Of a stretch of DNA of 64,000 bases, positions 56,259-64,000 are shown one piece after another; the stretch's first letter is position 1, and every line of letters starts with the position of its first letter. The position numbers and the translations under genes are program-made. Source of the stretch: Magicicada septendecula (Eukaryota > Arthropoda > Insecta > Hemiptera > Cicadidae). Location: assembly GCA_034769895.1 (NCBI GenBank), contig CM068374.1, positions 353,200,302 to 353,264,301 of the forward strand, written 5' to 3'. Below the pieces are notes generated by a model, which had not been told where the DNA came from, did no database searches, and saw only the letters and a program-made list of their open reading frames with translations.

Positions 56259-57727
56259 TAGAGATGTGTCGTTCAGGATTGAACGAATCTTTTTGATCGA
56301 ATCATTTAGGTGATCGACTGATCGAATCGATCTTTTAAAAGAGGAGTCGGTCAATAAGACCGACACTGGAAACTAGCTGAGTTAGTTCGCACAATCTCCG
56401 CTAGGTGCCTCTCGACAACTTTCAACTCAATCTCGATCTCGGTCTCGTCTCGGTCAGTAGGTGATTCGATCAGTTGACGATTCGATCTCGGTCTCGTCTC
56501 GGTCATTTCAATCACTTACTGATTCGATCCGGATTCGATCAGTGATCGAGTTACCGCAGGAAGTTTCCAGTAGATGTCTCTGGCTTTCATTCAATCTCAA
56601 CTCGGTCATTTCGATCAGTTAGCTAAGTTACCCTCATTTGCGGTTCGAAACATTGCGCGCTACGTTTTCTTTGTCTCGCTCTTTTGTGTTATCGCGTTAG
56701 TAGGAGTTAGAGGAGTAAATTGAATATTTTACTAGTGGACTGGTGACTTTTTTTAACAGTGGACTATTTTAATTAATTAATAAGTTACTTAACAGTTTTG
56801 TATTTTATTGTGACAGATCAAATCTGTATAAACAATTGATTACTGTGAAGTTATCCTCCCCTTCACAAGACACTAATATTATTTTAATATAATAAACATA
56901 TAGCATGAGCCTTCTATTGCAAGACGTCTATCTTCTTTAACGCCATCAGTTAAATGTCCCATATCCATCTCACTTTTTGAAAAAAAATCCCTTTATCCCT
57001 TTCCTAAAAATATTTGTCAAAATGTCCCACCATATGGGACAAATCCCACGGGCTGGCAACACTGGTCTCGTTCCCATCTCGGTCACTTACTGATTCGATC
57101 AGTGATCGTGATAACGCAAGCAGATTCCGCTAGATGCCTCTGGTTGTCATTCAACCTTGGCCAGTGATTCGATCTGTGACGTCAGTGATTCGATCAGTCG
57201 CCATGTTTGTCTCGTTCCCATCTCGGTCACTTACTGATTCGATCAGTGATCGAGATAACGCAAGCAGTCTCTGCTAGATGGCTCTGGCATTTCCGTCATT
57301 TCATTCAATTTCGAGTCGAACAGTCGCATGGCAAAATGAAAAGAGATACGTACTGTTTAAATAAAATAAACAGTTTTTCGTAATTGTGGATCTTTTTATT
57401 CATCTGTATTTATTAAATTAAAAAAAAAAAAACGGAACAGATGAATCTCGCTGTTTGTTTTCAATATCAAAATATATTTTGGGGGGTGTGTATAATCATT
57501 CAACTATTAGAAATTTATATTATAACTGAAATAATACAGTCCTGTTAGCGAATCTAATATGATCGAATTTATGTAGGTACTTTATTGATGTAAAGAGTAC
57601 AAATAACTGAAGTTAAGTGAACTCGCTAAATAGTGATCGAATTGATCGAATCTTAAGGATCGAATCATTTCACTGATTGAGATGTACTGATCAAGTTCAC
57701 TAAAGTGATCGAATTCGCCCATCTCTA
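56259..57727. mobile_element. Non-autonomous hAT element with GATCGA repeats, 1469 bp
   Basis: Left end TAGAGATGTG and inverted right end TAGAGATGGG match at 9 of 10. The 8-bp duplication GTTCGGAG is perfect (56251-56258 and 57728-57735). Both ends are packed with GATCGAAT and GATTCGATC strings. The interior repeats a block with CTCGGTC, TTACTGATTCGATCAGTGAT, and GCTAGATG.CTCTGG at least three times. No transposase was found. Subterminal repeats are typical transposase binding sites in hAT elements. Confidence 0.85.
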
Positions 57728-57735
57728 GTTCGGAG

Positions 57736-58389
57736 TGCCACATGAGACTTATCTCATGATTCACAAGTGACGATTACTCGTGACTCATGATTAACACGAT
57801 TCATGGAAACATTGTTGTCTTGTGATAAGTCTATGTTTCTGCTTTCTCAGATTTCCGGGATGACGTTTCTACACGATTAGTCACGGTGTAGTCTAACTGT
57901 GAGGTTTCAGTTTCCCACAGTCGAAACGATAAGTGCAGTAGGCTAGAGATTGCTGCATAAAAGCCAGTTTCTGAATAAAAATAACAATAGCATAACGACT
58001 ATTTCCGATTAATAACAGGATGGAAACTGTTTCCAGAAATCGGTTACGGTAAAGTCAGTCTCGACGGTTTCGATTTTTAGTCCCCGCCGTATTCGTTCTT
58101 ACTACAAGAAAATAAAAGCGAACTTACAGTCTTTTTAAATTTACCAGAAGTGTTTGGACGTTGATCTGATTCATAGCAATAACATTAGACGTATTAGGAC
58201 ACATACAAATAATTCAGGAGGATAATGTTCAAGGAGGGTGCAAAGGTGCAATCAATAGGAGGACCAGATCATGGTGACGGGAGAAAGGATGCAAGAGATT
58301 TGCTGGATATCGTAGAAACAAAACTTTTTTAGGCAGAATTTCAAGGAGGCTAAGATCCAGTAAGGAGAAGGTGAAGAAAAAGAACTTCT
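57736..58389. other. No gene recognised
   Basis: Contains a run of short motifs CTCATGA/TTCATGA near 57740-57800. Nothing assigned. Confidence 0.5.
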
Positions 58390-58935
58390 TCTTCTTCTTC
58401 ACTATATGGCTTGGGCCTGTATTTTTAAAATATCTTTATGCAGGAGAGTCCATGTTTCACATCCATACATTTAAGCCGGCACAGCCACGACCTTATAGAA
58501 CTTTAGCTGCGTCTCCCTCTGGGTTTTATTCTTCAATAGTCGTCTTGTTGTTTCACAGGTATAACTAAATTTATTTAACTTTTTCTCTCAATATCGTTGT
58601 CCTTCCTATACGAGATATCACATCCCAAATAATTAAAATGTGATACCTGTTCCAAAACACTCTTATCAATCACCAATTTTTGCTCTTACAGGGTTCTTCC
58701 CTAGGGAGGCCATTACTTTTGTCTTAGTATATGAGATCTTAAAGTTGTATTCCTGGCAGATTGTAAGCAATCTATAAATAGACCTTCTTAACTCATTTTC
58801 ACTTTTCCCTATAATTGTTTGGTCATCTGCGTATAGTAATGTGCTAAGTGATCCCTTATCCGAGATTCGTATACCTGCAGGACAGACGTTCATCCATTCT
58901 AGGAGAAATTCGTCAATACGAAACCTGCCATATAA
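58390..58935 (-). pseudogene. LINE reverse transcriptase fragment with YADD
   Basis: The minus strand from 58935 reads FRIDEFLLEWMNVCPAGIRI, SLSTLLYADDQTIIGKSE, LTICQEYNFKISYTKTKVM and GKNPVRAKIG, then after frame changes VLEQVSHFNYLGCDISYRKD, ETTRRLLKNKT, FYKVVAVPALMYGCETWTL. YADD is the RT catalytic box. The order matches non-LTR RTs of insects. Stops and frameshifts follow residue 75 of the intact part. Confidence 0.8.
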
Positions 58936-59504
58936 ACTAAATATATCACTGTCATATATGAATGACTGTCATCAGCCGTAGAGAAGGCGGTCGATCTGGG
59001 GGTTGTGTGCCCCGAAATCAATGCACCTGGTCCTCCAGGTTGGGGGTTGTGCGACGGGCTGGTAACCCTTACATGTAAAATTTAGTTTACTCGAATACTT
59101 CAACAGAGAATAAAAAACCGGTTGGATATACTGAAAAAGAACTTAAATAATAATGGCTTACATGTGTACCACCGAAGTAACTTAAGAGTCGACAGGGTAA
59201 GCTGCCTTTTGTGAGCCGTAGCCTACGGCATACAAGGAAGACAGTGTTGGCCAGCACTACGCTTCAGCCGCCCATTATTATCCCCAGAATGTTGTCCCAG
59301 GTACTCATTTTCAACAGGCTGAGTCGACCTTAAAAGAACTTATAACTTAAAAAAAAGTTCCTTTTGACTATGATTCAGTAGTACATTTATTTGAAGGTTT
59401 AGTAGTAGCGTAGAACTCTCCCCACTTCTTTTACGGGTATTACAATCGAGTATGGGTTTTAGCCTTTTCAACGATTTTAGTCCATTCAGCCTTTTTATTA
59501 CATA
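58936..59504. other. Unassigned, moderately GC-rich
   Basis: A block at about 58980-59330 (GGCGGTCGATCTGGGGGTTG, then TCCAGGTTGGGGGTTGTGCG) has the look of a dispersed repeat, but I cannot name it or define ends. Confidence 0.3.
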
Positions 59505-59830
59505 GTCTTCTTCATCTTCTTATCCGCATAGTCCTCAGATCCTCGATCCATCCCTTCCTTGGCCTTCCTCTTGATCTCCTACCCACTGGTTTCCATTCTA
59601 GAATTTTGTTGGGAACTCTGTTGTTCCGTTCTCATTGTGTGTCCAGCCAGGCCTTTCTATTCCTCCTATTCTTTATGGACCTTACTATATCAGTTCCGTT
59701 TATTACATTATTTATTTTATGATTCCTTCATATTCTCCACGAGCCGACGTTATTTTGCATTATTCCAAAAATTTTTCTCAGTATTTTTCGTTCGAATATT
59801 CTTGGATACTGTTCGCCGTTTTGCGTCACA
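59505..59830 (-). pseudogene. LINE polyprotein tail, minus strand
   Basis: From 59830 downward one reads FERKILRKIFGIMQNNVGSW, INGTDIVRSIKNRRNRKAWL, then NNRVPNKILEWKPVGRRSRG and RPRKGWIEDLRTM, with a few stops. This is a LINE RT C-terminal tail (FERK.LR.IFGP...GRPRKRW). The plus-strand frame at 59559-59897 is its shadow. Confidence 0.75.
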
Positions 59831-60771
59831 ACCTAATGTCCTAACCACTAGTCGATCACGGCCAAGTTATGTTATAACTGACTCCCAAATAACATAAACA
59901 TCCAATTTAAAAGTCTACAATCCTGTCCCACGCTGATCCCTTGATGCCATGACGACGTTTCCCACCACCATTAGCGTCACACGCTGCTTGTCTCTGGGTG
60001 CCTATGTCTATAAGTTTGGCACTAATACACCCCCTCGCCATCTCCCAGAGACTTCTCACATTATAACAGACACTCTTTCTACTCTCTGGTACCACCACCT
60101 TCTCATCGTACGGTCTGCGCTGGCGTGCGAACCCATCCAATCAATCCTACCCACACGGCTGAAGGAGGGTAGCCCCAGAACAGACTGAGTGGTCCTAACT
60201 AGGACCTACTCAAATAACTCGAAAAAAAGTTTTGCGTCAGTGCCCAGGTTTCACAGGCAAATGTCACAACTGATCTAATTACGCTTTTGTGTCTTTTTAA
60301 TGTTAACGATTTGTTCACTAAATGGTATGTTACAATTTATTATGTTACAACGGTTCAAACGATTTGTTACAATGGTACTGTAAAAGTGTAAGAAATTTGA
60401 CTGTATTGTAAAACTGCAAAACTGTATTGTAATATTATGAAAATGAGTCAATTAATCTTTCCATTTTCTGGTACATATAATTTCTGGAATGTAAAGCCGC
60501 ACCGTTACCGACAGACAGCAAATCCGACAGAGAGGACAAAGAATAAATTTACTTCCACACACATGTTCAGCAGTTGCCTAAATTTATGCAACTGTCTTCC
60601 TTTTACGTTTTCTCCGTATATTGTTTTTTGTAAGTCCTGTTTTACTTGACTATTTTCAAGACACTGAATTGATTAATTCATGTACTCCCCTCTCCAAATG
60701 AGTTCCGAGTTCAGTTCCGTTAGCATTGTTCACAACGTCAGTTGGATAAGAAATTTTGTTTACAGAAATAA
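59831..60771. other. No gene recognised
   Basis: The 77-codon minus frame at 59907-60140 could not be assigned to a family. Several GTTACAA strings occur at 60320-60380. Confidence 0.4.
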
Positions 60772-60883
60772 ACAGAATTATCACTGTTGTTGTTGGAATT
60801 CCGATCTGACGATGAGCTGAGAAGCTTGAAAGCGCTAATCGGAATAATTTTTCTATAGTGGTGTGGAACAGTGATAATTCTGT
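60772..60883. repeat. 112-bp inverted repeat (hairpin)
   Basis: ACAGAATTATCACTGTT (60772-60788) is perfectly inverted at 60867-60883. A second inner pair ATTCCGAT (60798-60805) and ATCGGAAT (60838-60845) makes a two-part cruciform. The loop holds CTGACGATGAGC and GAAAGCGC, which recall Penelope-type ends but lack the GTC of a hammerhead. Confidence 0.8.
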
Positions 60884-60941
60884 TTGTGATTATAACCACT
60901 AACACAACTGTCTTCATTAAACAGAAATAACAGTACTATAT

Positions 60942-61416
60942 TGTTACGAGGGTCGCACTGATCGTCGTATGGTACAGTGTAAACAAAATACAGACACCAA
61001 TGAAATCACTAATTACCAGCTTTATTGAGTCACAAATAACAATTGAAATCAACAAGATACTCTCATACAGTAATTCAAGTTAAATTTTGTCCGCACGCAA
61101 TAATAATGTCAACTATCAAGAGCTCCGCACTAATTATAACAAGGTAATCACTTTCTACAACAACCACTTGATCCACGCTCTAAAATCTCGCCAGGTGTAA
61201 CTAACTAAGCCCCCCACAGTTGCTTATATATAGCCCGCGGATGTTCCAGAATAATTTTCCATTCGTGCCAGCATAATTTGCGTAGTTACAAGTACTAGAA
61301 CAGTCTGGAGTGGTACTTGTCTGCACGGCCTTGTCAGAGGCGCTGCACCTGCTCGGCCAGCCGAGAATCCCGTAGTAGTCTCGACTATTCGAGAGCGTTC
61401 CGTAATTGTCGTAACA
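60942..61416 (-). repeat. Solo LTR, family A, copy 3
   Basis: This is the best-preserved copy, bounded by TGTTACGA...TCGTAACA, 475 bp. On the minus strand it has the palindromic region CTCGGCTGGCCGAG, a TATA box GCTATATATAAGC and AATAAA before the 3' end, as expected of an LTR. Flanking ATAT and ACAT may be a mutated 4-bp target duplication. Confidence 0.85.
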
Positions 61417-62624
61417 ACATTTAATTCCGTCTTCCGAAACGTCAGTATTTCTAATTAAAATTAATCGATTTGGTTTGTATTTTTCTATCTTTGTTGAATC
61501 ATTCTAGAAACGAAAACGGTTGGTAAGCAACATCCATGTCATTTTTGAGATGTGAATTCTCCAGTCAGTACTGGGAAACGTCGGGAGGGCGCATGCGCTG
61601 TCTGATTGCGACAAGTTGTATACGCTTGGGTGAGGGGTGGGACCGTCCAACGACCACTCACTGTCCAGAGAATGCGTCTGTATATAACAGTAGGCTAAAT
61701 ATTTGAATCGTCAAATATCAAATGTATTCTAAAAATTATTATCGAATCCCGCCACAGACACGTTTTCTATACTACTAAATACTACTACTGTGTTATAAAG
61801 AGGTAAAGTTTGTTTGTTTGTTTCATTGTTGGGACTGATCCGATCTAAAAGATTCTTTTACCACCCTGTTCCTTGAAGTTTGAGAATGATTTTCGATGTA
61901 AATTTGAACCGATAACTGTTCGGCAGTTTCGGCATGCGACAAACTTTCGTTCTGTAGGAGATGGCTATGTGGTGTCAGCGAGTAAATTTATAGAAAATTC
62001 CAATTTTATTTTTTGTTTTTGTTTCAGTAAAATCCTTCTTTTCGTTTCCGAGATACTGGCGGTTTATACGCCTACAGTGCTATGAATGACGTATCTGATT
62101 TGCATATTTTATAATTTTCTTCAACAGCAATTTTCATTCCTATTGCTACCGCAGTAGTTCATTTTCACGTTACTATTTTTACAGACTCGATAAAATGTGT
62201 ACCCGACAGCTATCGAATATTGCGTAGTTTATTCTACTTCTCCGTATTATTACTTTTCTCTGTACATCTTTAATATCCCCGTTTTGTCTTTCAAGATTTA
62301 TTCATTAACTGGACTGTTCATTTCATATTTGTTAACGATTTATTTTTAGATGGTTAATACTTGTTTAATCTTTTATTTTGACAGTTTGCAATCTACAATC
62401 TACATCTGTAACAGAGTAGGCCTATTAAGTAAATGAGATGTAGGAATTAAATTTGAAAGGGTAACATCCACTGATGCTTCTCTTTGTGGAAGATTGTTTT
62501 TAAGGATGTAGCAAATCTTGAGGCCAAGTTCTGCGGAGTCTTCTCTCGCCGGCACCGTTGTATAGCTACTCCATTAGCTATTGGCTATATTTTGTTGCGA
62601 TCCTCTTGATTTCGTCCGTTATGA
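61417..62624. other. No gene recognised
   Basis: The 70-codon frame at 61873-62085 is unassigned. No repeats with clear ends were found. Confidence 0.45.
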
Positions 62625-62805
62625 AAGATATTTGTAGATCGCTGTGAAGTGTCTGATTGCTGACGTACCATGGGGTATCCACTCAAGCTCGCAGCACTTT
62701 TGATGGGGGATAGTTTTTATTCGTGTAGGCTTGTCACATCCCCATAGCTGAAGTCCGTAGGACCATATAGGTTTCAGCATGGTTTTGTATAATACTATTT
62801 GGTTT
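62625..62805 (-). pseudogene. Jockey-type LINE RT fragment
   Basis: The minus strand reads VLYKTMLKPIWSYGLQLWGC, DKPTRIKTIPHQKC and, after a likely frame change, remnants of the APWYV.N segment. KPIWSYGLQLWG is the usual Jockey-clade C-terminal text. It is short and 5'- and 3'-truncated. Confidence 0.75.
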
Positions 62806-63089
62806 AAAATACTATAATACACAACTGTATAATACAGCATGGTTTAAACTACTATTTGTATAGTAGTTTGTTGTTTAATGAGATCTTAGACTTTTACCCA
62901 ATGAGTTGTTTAATCTTTAAGATAATCAGTAGTGTTTCTATAAAACTCGCTGCGATTGCCACGTCAAGCGAAGCGCGTTTGGGTACCGCTAGTTTGTTAA
63001 ACTTAATTTATTGTGGTATTATTGTGCCATGGTGTTCCATAATTGTATATATTTTTTTTACTTTTTTTAAATAAGATTTGAAGATATTC

Positions 63090-63355
63090 TCTTTAAATGA
63101 TAAAATTGAAAGCTGGCAACTGCGTTGGCTTGGCCACGTCTGTAGGATGAATGAGGAAAGGTGCCCGAGACGAGCATGGGAGGCAGAACCAAAAGGTAGA
63201 AGAGGAAGAGGACGGCCCAGAACGTAATCGGAGGATAACATCAAGAAGAGTGTAGAAGGCAGAGGAGCAGTTTGGGGCCGTGTCAGGGTTTTGGCACCGG
63301 ACAGTACGAGATGGAGAGCTCTCGCGAAAACCTCGACACCCGACGGGTAGAAGAT
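63090..63355 (+). pseudogene. LINE polyprotein tail (GRGRPRT type)
   Basis: It reads ESWQLRWLGHVCRMNEERCP, RRAWEAEPKGRRGRGRPRT, a stop, then EDNIKKSVEGRGAVWGRVRV and LAPDSTRWRALAKTSTPDG. This is the C-terminal end of an insect LINE RT, broken by at least one stop. TPDG near a stop is the usual end of this type. Confidence 0.75.
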
Positions 63356-64000
63356 GATGACTAAGAAGAAGACTTTTTTAAATTGGTCAATTTTTGTTTT
63401 GTTTTAAATTCTTGATTAACAAAAAAAAAACCTACCGTGCTCTAATGTACATGAATGACCCTTTATATTCACTACACAATTTGCTTACAAAGAAACCTAT
63501 CGGTTAATGACATTTTTGGTAGGGCATATCGTGATACTATAGAGATCACATGCTGGTTGGATCCACCCTCTGCCACTGTTGTATAAGAAAATTAAACAGG
63601 AACGAGTTGTAAAAGACAAAATTAGAATATTTAAAAATAAGAAATTTGCTCTGTGTCTGTCTGTCCCTCCCCCAAGGGCGGATCCACGAAACAGTTTGGG
63701 GGTGGAGAAAGAGTTGACTTCGGGGGGGGGGGCCAATATGATAAGTTGGACCAACCTCTAATGATCTAAAATATAAATTAGTGAAGAGGAAAATACAGTG
63801 TTACTATCACAACAAGCTTATTAACGTACACGCATAAATTCATATCGGTGTTTGTCAGTTCATTGTTCTTTTAATAATGTTCTCTTACAGTTTAAAATAC
63901 ACACTAGTTATTTAAGTTATACATCAAACAAAAATTAACATACCGGTAAGGTACAGTTAGAATTTAAAGTAAAATGATGAACCTACATGACGTGAAGAAA
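63356..64000. other. No gene recognised; possible hAT end near 63676
   Basis: AAGGGCGGATCCACGAA near 63674-63690 followed by G-rich sequence resembles the left end of a hAT element that would continue past the window, but no target duplication can be checked. Confidence 0.3.

Noticed and set aside
59907..60140. 77-codon minus frame thought to be a DDE transposase
   Set aside because: No catalytic pattern or family text could be made out.
63674..64000. Possible left end of a hAT element (AAGGGCGGATCCACGAA)
   Set aside because: The other end and target duplication are outside the window, so it cannot be supported.

Overview
This window looks like repeat-rich, AT-rich, noncoding chromosomal DNA from an arthropod, most likely an insect with a large genome. 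The reasons are the mix of transposable elements (Ty3/gypsy, Jockey-type LINEs, Penelope, Helitron, hAT and a mariner-like relic), the lack of any recognisable host gene, no operon structure, and microsatellites and satellites typical of eukaryotes. I could not identify the species. A frequent palindrome, AGGCCT (often GTAGGCCTAC), is scattered through the sequence.

Layout. 1-1882: AT-rich flank. 1883-16732: one complete, apparently very young Ty3/gypsy LTR retrotransposon on the minus strand. It has two 3512-bp LTRs that differ at only two sites by eye, a 4-bp target-site duplication, intact gag and pol, and a textbook -1 frameshift signal (slippery T TTA AAC followed by a possible pseudoknot). 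About 1 kb of 91-bp tandem repeats lies between pol and the 3' LTR. 16733-24342: mostly empty, with a weak LTR-like block and a Penelope-like terminus. 23992-25471: five 59-bp tandem repeats, then a 1.1-kb non-autonomous hAT element. 26.4-26.8 kb: mariner-like transposase relic. 28.2-31.0 kb: decayed Helitron Rep protein on the minus strand. 31.9-32.9 kb: inverted-repeat element carrying CGAGT motifs. 35.5 kb, 41.7 kb and 60.9 kb: three solo LTRs of one family. 36.5-40.8 kb: nested elements, with a Penelope retroelement (GIY-YIG, inverted terminal arms with hammerhead ribozyme motifs) inside a decayed hAT transposon, perhaps itself inside another hAT. 44.8-45.1 kb: further Penelope termini. 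46.0-46.95 kb: two Jockey-type LINE RT fragments abutting a 6.3-kb satellite (169/148-bp units) at 47.0-53.3 kb. 54.9-57.7 kb: two more hAT elements with 8-bp target duplications. 55.9-63.4 kb: several LINE RT tails.

The only apparently functional coding unit is the gag-pol pair of the Ty3/gypsy element. Gag would form the particle. Frameshifting would give Gag-Pol with protease, reverse transcriptase, RNase H and integrase. The long LTRs carry promoter and polyadenylation functions. Everything else with coding similarity is broken.
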